A DNA stretch of 64,000 bases from an uncultured Eubacteriales bacterium (GTDB lineage Bacteria > Bacillota > Clostridia > Oscillospirales > Oscillospiraceae), in contig CASFFN010000005.1 in the NCBI GenBank assembly GCA_949293985.1, positions 114,615 through 178,614 of the forward strand. The letters are read 5' to 3'. Made by a program: the position numbers and the translations under genes. A model generated the notes under the pieces. The model saw only the letters and a list, made by a program, of their open reading frames with translations. It had not been told where the DNA came from and ran no database searches. Shown in pieces: positions 7,667 through 16,484 of the stretch; within the stretch, counting starts at the first letter, position 1, and each line of letters starts with the position of its first letter.

Positions 7667-8492
7667 CACTGCCCACCCAGTGGCGGAGCATCGTTTCGAT
7701 CAGGGCGCAGAGCTTCCGGCTGGACTGCTCCGCCATGGCTACCACCTCGGCGTGGCTGTGCTTGCCGGTGCGAAGACCTGTTGCCATGTTGGTGATGCAG
7801 GCGATGCCCAATGTCTCAATCCCGGCGTAGGCGGCCACGATGGTCTCCGGCACCGTGGACATACCGATGGCGTCGCTGCCTGCCTGCTGGTACATCCGAA
7901 TCTCCGCCGCCGACTCATAGTAAGGCCCCTGGAACAGGGTGTAAACCCCGTGCTTTACATCGATTCCCAGCTCCCGGGCTACTTGGTCAGCCTTGTCCCG
8001 GAGGCGGCGGCTGTATGGCTCGGACATATCCGGGAACCGGGGCCCGAACCGCTCGTCGTTTTCTCCCATAAGGGGATTGACGGAAAGGGAGTTGATGAAA
8101 TCGTCAATAATCATCAAATCTCCCGGCTGGAAGTCCTGGTTGATGCCGCCGCAGGCGTTGGTGACAATCATGCTGCCAATGCCCAGGAGCTTCATCACAT
8201 ACACCGGGTAGGCAACCTCCTTCATGGTAAAGCCCTCGTAGTAGTGAAACCGCCCCTGAAACGCCAGCACGGCGGTGCTTCCCAGGACTCCGTACACCAG
8301 ATTCCCGGCGTGTCCTGCCACGGTGCTCTGGGGGAAGTGGGGAATCTCACGATAGGGGATGACCACCTTATTCTGGAATGCATCCACAATCTTTCCCAGA
8401 CCGCTTCCCAGAATCACCGCCACATCCGGCGTCCGGGGAAGGCGGCTGCGGATGTAGTCGGCGCTTTCCTTCACTCTGTCATAAAACGTCAT
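7644..8492 (-). CDS. Purine-nucleoside phosphorylase
   Basis: Cytosolic purine salvage enzyme that phosphorolyses (deoxy)inosine and guanosine to base and sugar phosphate. The 282-residue protein has the trimeric PNP signatures ILGSGLGKI, FPQSTVAGHAGNLV, QGRFHYYEG and GVYTLFQGPYYES with the base-binding segment ITNMATG. AAAGGAAA precedes the ATG at 8490-8492. The last dozen residues (HWVGSAHTQYAR) are encoded by a C-type repeat that also supplies the TAA, so the natural C-terminus has been replaced. Confidence 0.95.
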   Translation of the reverse strand: MTFYDRVKESADYIRSRLPRTPDVAVILGSGLGKIVDAFQNKVVIPYREIPHFPQSTVAGHAGNLVYGVLGSTAVLAFQGRFHYYEGFTMKEVAYPVYVMKLLGIGSMIVTNACGGINQDFQPGDLMIIDDFINSLSVNPLMGENDERFGPRFPDMSEPYSRRLRDKADQVARELGIDVKHGVYTLFQGPYYESAAEIRMYQQAGSDAIGMSTVPETIVAAYAGIETLGIACITNMATGLRTGKHSHAEVVAMAEQSSRKLCALIETMLRHWVGSAHTQYAR

Positions 8493-8585
8493 AAGCTATT
8501 TTCCTTTCCATGAAAAAGCCTGTTTTGCAACAGACCATGATTTTCGATTCGCTAGTATCGTTACCTTGCAGAAGGCTTCGCTTAT

Positions 8586-8852
8586 ACCTCCCTCCGGGAG
8601 GGAGGTGGCTTGGGGCGCAGCCCCAAGACGGAGGGAGCCATCGGGCGCACAGCCTGTTTGACTGCCGGAGGTGGTACCTCCCCAAAGCTATCCCATTCCC
8701 TGTGCCCATTGGAGGCAACCACCTGGCAAAATCGGTATAGGGTATCGGCAGTTATAAGCAAGTACCAACCCCAAAGCAAACCGGAACTGCACCTCCCGCT
8801 TGCTCCCTCAGTCACCTGCGGTGACAGCTCCCTCCCGGAGGGAGCTATGGGC
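8586..8852 (-). repeat. L-type modular hairpin repeat (copy L1, reverse orientation)
   Basis: It reads on the minus strand from CCCATAGCTCCCTCC to a terminal ACCTCCCTC/GAGGGAGGT hairpin. Hairpin II here is GTCACC/GGTGAC, and the strongly conserved hairpin CTTGGGGCTGCGCCCCAAG is present. It fills most of the gap between two minus-strand genes. Confidence 0.85.
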
Positions 8853-8928
8853 GTGTGGGTTTCCCGGTGGCTTGTGCTTGGAACATGAAGAATATATCCA
8901 GATTTTTTCAAAATTGAAAAAAGGAGGG

Positions 8929-8960
8929 AAAATCCCGGTTTTTGGGTTTTTCCCTCCTTT
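8929..8960 (-). terminator. Terminator of the flavodiiron protein gene
   Basis: AAAGGAGGGAAAA pairs with TTTTTCCCTCCTTT. Read on the minus strand it is followed by a T-rich stretch downstream of the stop codon. Confidence 0.8.
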
Positions 8961-8993
8961 AACTCACTTTTCGGGGCTTCTGTTTTGCAATTC

Positions 8994-10787
8994 TCAGCCG
9001 ATGGGCTCAAAATCCGCAGCGCCGTGCTTGCACAGGGGGCAGATAAAGTCCTCGGGGAGGGTGTCGCCCTCGTACACATAGCCGCAGACCTTGCACACAA
9101 AGCCCTTCTTCTCGGTCTCGGGCTTGGGCTTGACGTTCTTCTGGTAGTAGGTGTAGGTCATGGTCTCCAGGGTGGAGAGATTCACGCACTGGGTCACATC
9201 GCAGATGAACATGATGTGGGTCTGGAGGTCAAGGCGCTCAATCACCTTGCAGGAGATGTAGGCGTTGGCGTACTTGTCCAGGAACAAAAGGCCGTTGCTG
9301 GAGCGCTGTACATGGCTGAAGCCCTCGAACTTGTCTGCATCCCGTCCGGACTGGAAGCCGAAGCGCTGGAAAATGGCAAAGGGGGCGTCCTGGGACAATG
9401 TGGAGATGTTCAGAACCCCGGTCTTTGCGATGGTGTCGCAGGAGTAGTTCAGCTTGTTTACGGTGACGGCTACCCGGTTGGGGGTGTTGGTCACCTGGGT
9501 GACGGTGTTCACAATCAGGCCGTTGTCCTTCTTGCCGTCGTTGGTGGTGACCACATACAGGCCGTAGCCGATGTTAAAGAGGGCAGTGGGGTCGATGAAG
9601 TCGTCCTGCACCTGCACCGGGGTGTAGGAGGCGGACAGCTCCTCAGCAAGAGCCACTACCTTGGCCTTGGTCTCCTCGTTCAGAGCGGAGAGGATGGTCA
9701 CGTTGTTCTCGGCGATGGTCAGATCCTTGGAGCAGCCCAGCTTCTGGGACATGACCCGCATGGCGGTGGGAGCCCAGGAGCCGTTCTCAATGAAGGCCAC
9801 GGTGCGCTTCTGGTAGGAACGCTCCGTCAGCTTGTCGATGAAGGTGCGCATATAGGGGAAGATGTCGGCGTTGTAGGTGGTGGTAGCCAGCACCAGCTTC
9901 TCATACCGGAAGGCGTCGGCAACCGCCTGGGCCATGTCGGTGCGGGCCAGGTCGTGAACCACCACGTTGGGAACGCCCCGCTTCTTAAGCTCCTGCTCCA
10001 GCAGCTCCACCGCCTCCTTGGTGTGGCCGTAGACGGAGGTGTAGGCAATCACAATGCCCTCGGTCTCGGGGGTGTAGCTGGACCACAGGTCATAGAGTTT
10101 GATATAGTGACCCAGATTTTCGGTCAGCACCGGGCCATGGAGGGGGCAGATGGTCTGGATGTCCAGGGTGGCGGCAACCTTCAGGATGTTCTGCACCTGC
10201 TTGCCGTACTTGCCCACAATGCCGATGAAGTAACGCCGGGCCTCGTCGTCCCAGGGCTCGTCGGCGTCCAGAGCGCCGAACTTGCCGAAGCCGTCGGCGG
10301 AGAAGAGCACCTTGTCGTAAGCGTCGTAGGTCATCATCACCTCGGGCCAGTGGACCATGGGAGCAAAGGCGAAGGTGAGGGTGTGCTTGCCCAGGGACAG
10401 GGTGTCCAGGTTCTTCACCTCCAGGGTGTTTGCCATCACCAGGTTGGGGAAGAACTGGTGAATCATCACGAAGGTCTTGGCGTTGCCCACCACAGTGACC
10501 TGGGGATAGGCGTTCACAAAGGCCTCCACGGAAGCGGCGTGGTCCGGCTCCATGTGCTGCACCACCAGGTAGTCGGGGGTGCGGCCGCCCAGAGCGGAAG
10601 CGATGTTCTTCAGCCACTCCTGGGTCTTGGAGGCGTCGATGGTGTCCATCACAGCCACCTTGTCGTCCAGAATCACGTAGGAGTTATAGGCCATGCCGTT
10701 GGGGACAACATACTGGCCCTCAAACAAATCCACCTCGTGATCGTTGGCGCCCACATAGAAGATGGTATCGGTTACTTTCTTCAGCAT
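8994..10787 (-). CDS. Four-domain flavodiiron protein (FprA-type O2/NO reductase with rubredoxin)
   Basis: The 597-residue protein reduces O2 to water (or NO to N2O) and protects anaerobes from oxidative stress. Domains in order are: a metallo-beta-lactamase diiron domain with H78, E80, D82, H83 (QHMEPDHAASV), H146 and D165; a flavodoxin domain (YTSVYGHTKEAVELL); a flavin-reductase domain (about residues 400-540); and a C-terminal rubredoxin with CKVCGYVYEG and CPLC. Having flavin reductase and rubredoxin on one chain lets NAD(P)H feed the diiron site directly. The ATG at 10785-10787 has AAGGAGG upstream. It is a monocistronic unit with its own terminator. Confidence 0.96.
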   Translation of the reverse strand: MLKKVTDTIFYVGANDHEVDLFEGQYVVPNGMAYNSYVILDDKVAVMDTIDASKTQEWLKNIASALGGRTPDYLVVQHMEPDHAASVEAFVNAYPQVTVVGNAKTFVMIHQFFPNLVMANTLEVKNLDTLSLGKHTLTFAFAPMVHWPEVMMTYDAYDKVLFSADGFGKFGALDADEPWDDEARRYFIGIVGKYGKQVQNILKVAATLDIQTICPLHGPVLTENLGHYIKLYDLWSSYTPETEGIVIAYTSVYGHTKEAVELLEQELKKRGVPNVVVHDLARTDMAQAVADAFRYEKLVLATTTYNADIFPYMRTFIDKLTERSYQKRTVAFIENGSWAPTAMRVMSQKLGCSKDLTIAENNVTILSALNEETKAKVVALAEELSASYTPVQVQDDFIDPTALFNIGYGLYVVTTNDGKKDNGLIVNTVTQVTNTPNRVAVTVNKLNYSCDTIAKTGVLNISTLSQDAPFAIFQRFGFQSGRDADKFEGFSHVQRSSNGLLFLDKYANAYISCKVIERLDLQTHIMFICDVTQCVNLSTLETMTYTYYQKNVKPKPETEKKGFVCKVCGYVYEGDTLPEDFICPLCKHGAADFEPIG

Positions 10788-10898
10788 AAAAGCTGTCCTC
10801 CTTAGAATAATGTCACATTCAGTATAGCAGATAAGCCCTCTTTTCGCAATAGGTTTTGCAGAAAATGGCAATAATTCTTATTCTTATTTTCCTTGCCG

Positions 10899-10926
10899 TT
10901 GACAAGGGGAGAAGTTATGATACAAT
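10899..10926 (+). promoter_or_regulatory. Sigma-A promoter of the M3-like lipoprotein gene
   Basis: TTGACA (10899-10904) and TACAAT (10921-10926) have a 16-base spacer. A small GGGGCGG/CCGCCCC stem-loop (10940-10957) lies in the leader. Confidence 0.8.
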
Positions 10927-10978
10927 GAACCTATCCCAAGGGGCGGCATTCCGCCCCCAAGAACCAAGGAGGCCCAGT

Positions 10979-12646
10979 ATGAAAAAATGGATTGCCATGC
11001 TTCTGGCCCTGTGCCTGAGCATCAGTCTGCTGGCGGGCTGCCAGCCCCAGGAACCCCAGCCCACCACCCAGGAAACAACCCAGGCACCCACGGAAACCAC
11101 GGAGGCCACGGAAACCACGGAACCTGCTGAGGACCTGCCCTCGGCGGAGGAACTTCTTGTATACACCCTGACCCAGGAGGAGCTGGACAAGTATTACGCC
11201 GATTTGGAAAGCTGCAAGACCATGGCCCTGGCCGGCACCGACCGGGAGGGTCTGGAAGCCCTGAGCGACTCTCTGGATGAACAGTACGAAAACATCCAGA
11301 AGCAGCAGACCATCGCCTTTGTGCGCTATTCCTGCGACCAGACCGACGAGGAAGCTACGGAGCAGCACCTGGATGCCACGGACAAGCTGACGAAGGCTTA
11401 TGACGCCATGATGCTCATGCTCCGGGAGGTGAACGCCTCCGACAGCCCCATCAAGGATGTGCTGTTCGAGGACTGGACGGAAGAGGACCTGAAAATGCTC
11501 TCCGCCTACACCTCCGAGATTGCCCAGCTGGAAAAGGAGAACGAGGAACTGGTGGTAGAGTATCAGGCTCTGTCGGAAGGGGAGCTGGCTGAGGGCATTA
11601 TCCCTTTGTATCAGAAGCTCATCGCCAACAACAACCGGATTGCCCAGATTTACGGCTACGACAACTACTATACCTATGGCTATGATGTGGTGTACGCCCG
11701 GGATTATACCACCGATACGGTGCAGCAGGCACGGGATTATGCAATTAAGTACCTGGTGCCCACCGTGCCTGCCATTTTGCAGCAGTTTGCCCTGGGCTTC
11801 CAGAGCCTGACTCAGGCAGAGCAGCAGGTGGTGGCCGCCTTCATGGAGGGAAGCTACCAGGATACGGATAAGGATTATGTAAATCTATATATTGATAGCC
11901 TGCCCCAGGATTTGCAGGAGGTCATGGACCACCTGTGGCAGTATGACCGGGCGGTTTTTGCCGACAGCACCGGTGCCAAGGAGGGGGCCTTCACGGTGAA
12001 CATCGGGGAGGATGCCATCTGCTACTTTGGACCTGGCTATGACGGAACCCTGACCCTGGTGCACGAGATGGGTCACTATGCCAGCACCCTGAACCTGGAT
12101 CTGAATGCCTGCCCCATGGATCTGGCGGAGCTTCACTCCCAGGGGAACGAATGGCTGTTTATGAATGAGCTCCGGGAGGAGCTGGACCCCAAGGTTTACG
12201 CCGTCATCCGGGACTACAAGATGTATATGGATATGTGCACCATCCTGGTGTCCTTCATGGTGGACGATTTCGAGGAGCGGATTTACACCACCGATGTGTC
12301 CGGCTACACCCGGGAGGACTTTGACGCCGTGGCAGATGCGGTCTGCCAGGCTTATGGCGGAGCGGACTTTGTAAACAACTACCTGACGGACTTCCAGTCC
12401 TATTGGCGGCTGGTGGTGATGGAGAGCCCGGTGTATTATGTAAGCTACGCCATGTCCGATGTGGCGGCGCTGAATCTGTATACCATTGCTTCCCAGGACG
12501 CCCAGAAGGCCTATGAAATCTACGGACACCTTTTGAAGGATGTGGATTTGGATTTGGGCTTCCAGGAGAACCTGAAGCGGGTGGGGCTGTCCGGCCCCTT
12601 CGATTCGGAGGTTTATGAGGCAATCTCCCGGATGTACGGCGGCTGA
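10979..12646 (+). CDS. M3-like zinc metallopeptidase lipoprotein
   Basis: The 555-residue protein has a lipoprotein signal (LLALCLSISLLAGC), then a Thr/Glu/Pro-rich linker of about 35 residues, then a peptidase domain. The zinc motif HEMGHY lies in LTLVHEMGHYAST, with a downstream acidic segment (DLAELHSQGNEWL) as expected of the oligopeptidase M3 fold. It should act outside the membrane on peptides. ATG 10979 follows AAGGAGG at 10966-10972; the longer open frame overlaps the promoter. It is a distant relative of the cytosolic PepF encoded at 48.7 kb. Confidence 0.88.
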   Translation: MKKWIAMLLALCLSISLLAGCQPQEPQPTTQETTQAPTETTEATETTEPAEDLPSAEELLVYTLTQEELDKYYADLESCKTMALAGTDREGLEALSDSLDEQYENIQKQQTIAFVRYSCDQTDEEATEQHLDATDKLTKAYDAMMLMLREVNASDSPIKDVLFEDWTEEDLKMLSAYTSEIAQLEKENEELVVEYQALSEGELAEGIIPLYQKLIANNNRIAQIYGYDNYYTYGYDVVYARDYTTDTVQQARDYAIKYLVPTVPAILQQFALGFQSLTQAEQQVVAAFMEGSYQDTDKDYVNLYIDSLPQDLQEVMDHLWQYDRAVFADSTGAKEGAFTVNIGEDAICYFGPGYDGTLTLVHEMGHYASTLNLDLNACPMDLAELHSQGNEWLFMNELREELDPKVYAVIRDYKMYMDMCTILVSFMVDDFEERIYTTDVSGYTREDFDAVADAVCQAYGGADFVNNYLTDFQSYWRLVVMESPVYYVSYAMSDVAALNLYTIASQDAQKAYEIYGHLLKDVDLDLGFQENLKRVGLSGPFDSEVYEAISRMYGG

Positions 12647-12649
12647 GGA

Positions 12650-12694
12650 AAAATCCCGGGAAAGGGCATTGCCCTTTCCCGGGATTCTCTTTGC
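12650..12694 (+). terminator. Terminator after the M3-like lipoprotein
   Basis: AATCCCGGGAAAGGGC pairs with GCCCTTTCCCGGGATT, a very stable stem followed by TCTCTTTGCT, which is only moderately T-rich. Confidence 0.8.
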
Positions 12695-12781
12695 TCTGGG
12701 GCGGAAAAATATACATGAAATATCGCATAATCTCTGTATAAATACGAAAAAATTTCCACAGGAGAAACAAGTGTTTTTTCT

Positions 12782-12856
12782 ATGCGGAAAAAATGCATAC
12801 ATTTTCGCATTATTATGTGTTTTTCCATTGACGGCTGGGGGGAATGGTGGTATAGT
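12782..12856 (+). promoter_or_regulatory. Promoter and palindrome upstream of the ABC importer operon
   Basis: TTGACG (12828-12833) and TATAGT (12851-12856) are separated by 17 bases. The inverted repeat ATGCG..AAAA / TTTTCGCAT (12782-12811) ends 16 bases before the -35 box and could be an operator. Confidence 0.65.
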
Positions 12857-12896
12857 AAACCAATAATACCCCAGGGGGGAGAAAGGGAGATAGAAA

Positions 12897-13850
12897 ATGA
12901 GAAAATGGATTGCTTTGACTTTGGCGCTGCTTTTGGGACTGTCCATGACAGCCTGCGGCAAGGACGAAGGGAAGTTTGTGGTGGGTATCTGCCAGCAGGC
13001 GGTTCATCCGGCGCTGGATGCGGCCACCCAGGGCTTCCAGGATGCCCTGACAGAGGCGCTGGGAGAGGATAAGGTGGAATTCCGGCTGCAAAACGCCGCC
13101 GGGGACGCCAACACCTGCGCCACCATTGTCAACACCTTCGTGTCTGACGAGGTGAGCCTGATTATGGCCAACGGCAGCGCCGCTTTGCAGGCGGCGGCCA
13201 CCGCCACGGCGGACATCCCGGTGCTGGGCACCTCCGTGACGGAGTACGGCACGGCTTTGAAAATTGAGAATTTTGACGGCCTGGTGGGGGGCAATGTGTC
13301 CGGCACCTCTGACCTGGCGCCTCTGGATAAGCAGGCGGCTATGGTGAAGGAGTGGTTTCCGGAGGCCAAGACCGTGGGACTTCTGTACTGCTCCGCCGAA
13401 CCCAACTCCCAGTACCAGGTGGAGGTGGTAAGCCAGGAGCTGACGGCCCTGGGCTATACCACCGCCCTGTATTCCTTTGCGGACACCAACGATCTGGCGG
13501 CGGTGACGGAAAAGTGCGCCAGTGAGTCCGATGTGATTTATGTACCTACCGATAACGCCGTTGCCAACGCCACCGGCGTGATTGACGGCATCTGCCGTCC
13601 CGCCGGGGTTCCCATCATCGCCGGGGAGTCGGGTATCTGCTCCGGCTGCGGCGTGGCGGCCCTGTCCATCAGCTATTATGATTTGGGCGTGGCCACCGGC
13701 AAGATGGCGGCAAAGATTCTCACGGGAGAGGCGGATATCAGCCAGATGCCCATCGAGTACGCCGCCAATACCTCCTATGTGTATAACAAGGAGATTTGCG
13801 ATGCTCTGGGGCTGACGCCGCCTGAGGGTTACACCCCCATCGAGAAGTAA
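12897..13850 (+). CDS. ABC transporter substrate-binding lipoprotein (TrpX-like)
   Basis: A 317-residue membrane-anchored solute receptor with lipobox SMTAC after a short signal peptide. The body (VGICQQAVHPALDAATQGF, VVSQELTALGY, YVPTDNAV, GESGICSGCGVAALSISYYD) matches the ABC_sub_bind family, whose members with this gene order are predicted to import tryptophan/tyrosine or related compounds. A permease and an ATPase follow on the same strand. No T-box is visible in the short leader, so the substrate stays inferred. Confidence 0.92.
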   Translation: MRKWIALTLALLLGLSMTACGKDEGKFVVGICQQAVHPALDAATQGFQDALTEALGEDKVEFRLQNAAGDANTCATIVNTFVSDEVSLIMANGSAALQAAATATADIPVLGTSVTEYGTALKIENFDGLVGGNVSGTSDLAPLDKQAAMVKEWFPEAKTVGLLYCSAEPNSQYQVEVVSQELTALGYTTALYSFADTNDLAAVTEKCASESDVIYVPTDNAVANATGVIDGICRPAGVPIIAGESGICSGCGVAALSISYYDLGVATGKMAAKILTGEADISQMPIEYAANTSYVYNKEICDALGLTPPEGYTPIEK

Positions 13851-13867
13851 AATCAGGAGGTTTTGCC

Positions 13868-14812
13868 ATGACCAGCTTTGTCAATGCCCTGCCCGGCGCC
13901 GTAACCCAGGGCTTAATCTGGGGCATTATGGCCATTGGTCTGTACCTGACCTATCAGGTTCTGGAGCTGTCGGATTTGACGGTGGACGGCTCCTTCTGTA
14001 CCGGCGGCGCCGTGTGCGTGATGGTAATGCTTGCGGGCGGAAATGTGTGGGTCGCCATGGCGGCGGCAATCCTTGCCGGAATGCTGGCAGGCGCGGTTAC
14101 CGGATTTTTCCATACCAAATGCGGAATCCCGGCGATTCTTGCGGGAATCCTCACCCAGCTGGGGCTGTGGTCGGTAAATCTGGCCATTATGGACATGAGC
14201 GCCACCCAGCGGCTGGATGTGAACCAGCACAGCCTGCTGGTTTCCCTCCGGTTTTTGAAGGAGGTTGCCAAGGGGGAGAAGCCCTTTTATATGTACCCGG
14301 TGCTGGTGGTGTGCCTGGTGACCGCCGTGGTGATTGGGATCCTCTACTGGTTCTTCGGCACGGAGAAGGGCAGCGCCATCCGGGCAACAGGCGCCAACGC
14401 CAATATGGCAAGAGCCCAGGGCATCAACACCAATGTGAGTAAGCTGTTGGGGCTGGTGATTTCCAACGGCCTGGTAGCCCTCTCCGGCGCTCTTTTGTGC
14501 CAGTACCAGGGCTTTGCGGAAATCAACATGGGCAGAGGCGCCATCGTCATCGGCTTGGCCGCCATCATCATCGGAGAGGTGCTCTTCGGCAGACTCTTCC
14601 GAAATTTTGGCCTGAAGCTCATGGCGGTGAGCCTGGGCTCCATCGTCTACTATTTGGTTGTCCAGTTCGTCATCAGCGTGCTGAACATCAACACCAACTA
14701 CCTGAAGCTGTTCTCGGCTTTGATTGTGGCGGTGTTCCTGGCGGTTCCCCACTGGCGGAAAAATCTGCGCCCCAGAAAGGCTTCCAAGGAGGTACCCCAT
14801 GCTGGAAATTAA
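13868..14812 (+). CDS. ABC transporter permease (BPD_transp_2 family, TrpY-like)
   Basis: A 314-residue membrane protein with about eight to nine hydrophobic helices and the branched-chain amino acid permease-type signature (SDLTVDGSFCTGGAV, RATGANANMARAQGIN). It forms the channel of the importer with the flanking binding protein and ATPase. It starts 17 bases after the receptor gene with AGGAGG, and its end overlaps the ATPase gene by 14 bases. Confidence 0.93.
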   Translation: MTSFVNALPGAVTQGLIWGIMAIGLYLTYQVLELSDLTVDGSFCTGGAVCVMVMLAGGNVWVAMAAAILAGMLAGAVTGFFHTKCGIPAILAGILTQLGLWSVNLAIMDMSATQRLDVNQHSLLVSLRFLKEVAKGEKPFYMYPVLVVCLVTAVVIGILYWFFGTEKGSAIRATGANANMARAQGINTNVSKLLGLVISNGLVALSGALLCQYQGFAEINMGRGAIVIGLAAIIIGEVLFGRLFRNFGLKLMAVSLGSIVYYLVVQFVISVLNINTNYLKLFSALIVAVFLAVPHWRKNLRPRKASKEVPHAGN

Positions 14813-15596
14813 CAACATTGTAAAAACCTTCAACGCCGGTACGGTGAACGAGAAGGTTGCCCTCCGGGGAGTGAGCCTGCACCTAAAACCCGGGGACTTT
14901 GTGACGGTCATCGGCGGCAACGGAGCGGGTAAGTCCACTCTGATGAACACGGTGGCGGGGGTGTACCCGGTGGATAAGGGAAGTATCCGAATCGATGGAG
15001 CGGACATCACCGCCCTGCCGGAGCATAAGCGGGCAAAGTTCATTGGCCGGGTGTTCCAGGACCCCATGATGGGCACCGCCGCCTCCATGCAGATTGAGGA
15101 AAATCTGGCATTGGCAGCCCGCCGGGGCAAGCCCCGAACCCTCCGCCCCGGCATCACCCGGACGGAGCGGGAGGAATACCGGCAGCAGCTGAAAATTTTG
15201 GGATTGGGGCTGGAGGACCGGCTCACCGCCAAGGTAGGGCTCCTCTCCGGCGGCCAGCGCCAGGCGCTGACCCTGCTGATGGCTACCTTGCGGAAGCCCA
15301 AGCTGCTGCTTCTGGATGAGCATACCGCCGCCCTGGACCCCAAAACCGCCGCCAAGGTGCTGGAAGTCACCCAGCGGATTGTGGAGCGGGACCACCTCAC
15401 CACCTTGATGATTACCCACAATATGCGGGACGCCATCGCCTACGGAAACCGGCTGATTATGATGTATGACGGCAGGATTGTGGTGGACGCGGCCGGGGAG
15501 GAGAAGAAGAACCTGACGGTGGAGCAGCTTCTGAACCTCTTCAACCAGGCCAGCGGCTCCGATGAAGCCGACGACAAGCTGCTGCTGTCCAAATAA
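14799..15596 (+). CDS. ABC transporter ATP-binding protein (TrpZ-like)
   Basis: A 265-residue ATPase with Walker A GGNGAGKST, signature LSGGQRQALTLL, Walker B LLLLDEHTAALD and the switch histidine in MITHNM. ATG 14799 follows AAGGAGG (14786-14792) inside the permease gene; the open frame from 14724 is out of context. It energises the importer encoded by the two preceding genes. A hairpin terminator follows the stop. The opposite strand carries the overrunning frame of the damaged mgtC gene. Confidence 0.95.
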   Translation: MLEINNIVKTFNAGTVNEKVALRGVSLHLKPGDFVTVIGGNGAGKSTLMNTVAGVYPVDKGSIRIDGADITALPEHKRAKFIGRVFQDPMMGTAASMQIEENLALAARRGKPRTLRPGITRTEREEYRQQLKILGLGLEDRLTAKVGLLSGGQRQALTLLMATLRKPKLLLLDEHTAALDPKTAAKVLEVTQRIVERDHLTTLMITHNMRDAIAYGNRLIMMYDGRIVVDAAGEEKKNLTVEQLLNLFNQASGSDEADDKLLLSK

Positions 15597-16472
15597 AATA
15601 ACAAGGCCCTCCTTGCAAAAGGAGGGCCTTTTCGGCAATACCGATACCGGGCGGGGCAGGGAAAGAACGAAACGCGGAACGCTGCCGCCGGCGGTTAGGG
15701 AAGCTCTGATTAAATCGGCAAGAGCTGGCAGCGAGAGATTTTTCGTCAGGCAAAAGAATGGAAAACAGCGGAATACTATATGTATTTCCTGTTTTTCATT
15801 CTGCATGGATGGCGAAAAAGATCCGCTGTCCAGCCGCAGACGATTTATTAGTTCCGGATGACTGGTGCGGCGCTGGGCCCGGAGGGTGGCGAGGTACGCC
15901 CGCACCCCCTGCTCCGTGTGGGAATCGTATTCCCGCTGGAGCTCGTGCAGCTCCAGGTTCCGGCTCCGCAGGGTCCGGAGGAAATCCCCCACGGAAAAAT
16001 CCGGGGCCATTTCCACATAGACATCCATGGTCCGGGCGTTGCGCTGGAGCTTGTTGTCCATCCGGTGCAGCAGGGTCATCACGCCGAAGATGGCAGCGCC
16101 TCCCAGGGCGGCTCCAAAGTAGAAGCCGACCCCCAGCGCCAGCCCCACCCCGGCGGCGGCCCACAGTCCGGCGGCGGTGGTCAGGCCCTTGATCTGGCTG
16201 CGGCGGGTGACGATGATGGTGCCCGCCCCCAGAAAGCCAATACCGCTGACCACTTGCGCCCCCATCCGCACCGGATCGCCGGTGCCGGTGGATTGGTAGA
16301 TGAATTGGTTTGTTAACATAATGATGCAAGAGCCCACACACACCAGCATGTAGGTGCGCATCCCCGCCGGACGGTTTTTAAGCCCTCTGTCCAGCCCCAA
16401 AAGTCCGCCGATGAAAATGGCGCAGAGGATCCGCAGGGCGGCCCCTGCATAAGTCAAGGGGAGCATTTCCAT
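14883..16472 (-). CDS. MgtC/SapB-family membrane protein with 3' end overrun through a repeat
   Basis: Family-like sequence spans about 16472 to 15858: four to five membrane helices (MEMLPLTYAGAALRILCAIF, GGLLGLDRGLKNRPAGMRTY, GIGFLGAGTIIVTR, LWAAAGVGLALGVGFY) and a cytoplasmic ACT-like end (VYVEMAPDFSVGDFLRTLRS). At HPELINRL the frame enters element B1, finds no stop, and continues antisense to the ABC ATPase as far as 14883 (529 codons). The last 300 or so codons are not expected to be genuine protein. Relatives are usually about 220-240 residues. The start has AAGGAGG, 13 bases after yhaN, as the last gene of the araC-ymdB-yhaO-yhaN operon. Confidence 0.6.
   Translation of the reverse strand: MEMLPLTYAGAALRILCAIFIGGLLGLDRGLKNRPAGMRTYMLVCVGSCIIMLTNQFIYQSTGTGDPVRMGAQVVSGIGFLGAGTIIVTRRSQIKGLTTAAGLWAAAGVGLALGVGFYFGAALGGAAIFGVMTLLHRMDNKLQRNARTMDVYVEMAPDFSVGDFLRTLRSRNLELHELQREYDSHTEQGVRAYLATLRAQRRTSHPELINRLRLDSGSFSPSMQNEKQEIHIVFRCFPFFCLTKNLSLPALADLIRASLTAGGSVPRFVLSLPRPVSVLPKRPSFCKEGLVILFGQQQLVVGFIGAAGLVEEVQKLLHRQVLLLLPGRVHHNPAVIHHNQPVSVGDGVPHIVGNHQGGEVVPLHNPLGDFQHLGGGFGVQGGGMLIQKQQLGLPQGSHQQGQRLALAAGEEPYLGGEPVLQPQSQNFQLLPVFLPLRPGDAGAEGSGLAPAGCQCQIFLNLHGGGGAHHGVLEHPANELCPLMLRQGGDVRSIDSDTSLIHRVHPRHRVHQSGLTRSVAADDRHKVPGF
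15603..15634. terminator. Terminator of the ABC importer operon (possibly bidirectional)
   Basis: AAGGCCCTCC pairs with GGAGGGCCTT, followed by TTTT on the plus strand. On the minus strand it is followed by GTTATTTTATTT, so it may also stop transcripts coming from mgtC. Confidence 0.85.
15698..15855. repeat. MITE-like palindromic element (copy B1), right end eroded
   Basis: It begins GGGAAGCTCTGATTAAATCG after a TA dinucleotide and carries the internal palindrome around ATACTATATGTAT. Its right terminal repeat (GACGATTTATT...) is shortened. It lies in the 3' end of mgtC, with no stop in that gene's frame. The stretch 15635-15697 contains only a C-type half repeat (ACCGATACCGGGCG). Confidence 0.8.
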
Positions 16473-16484
16473 AAAAATTCCTCC

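Noticed and set aside
8985..10805. A 606-codon plus-strand frame opposite the flavodiiron protein
   Set aside because: It is a Gly/His/Val-rich shadow frame of a gene with complete catalytic motifs, with no domain of its own.
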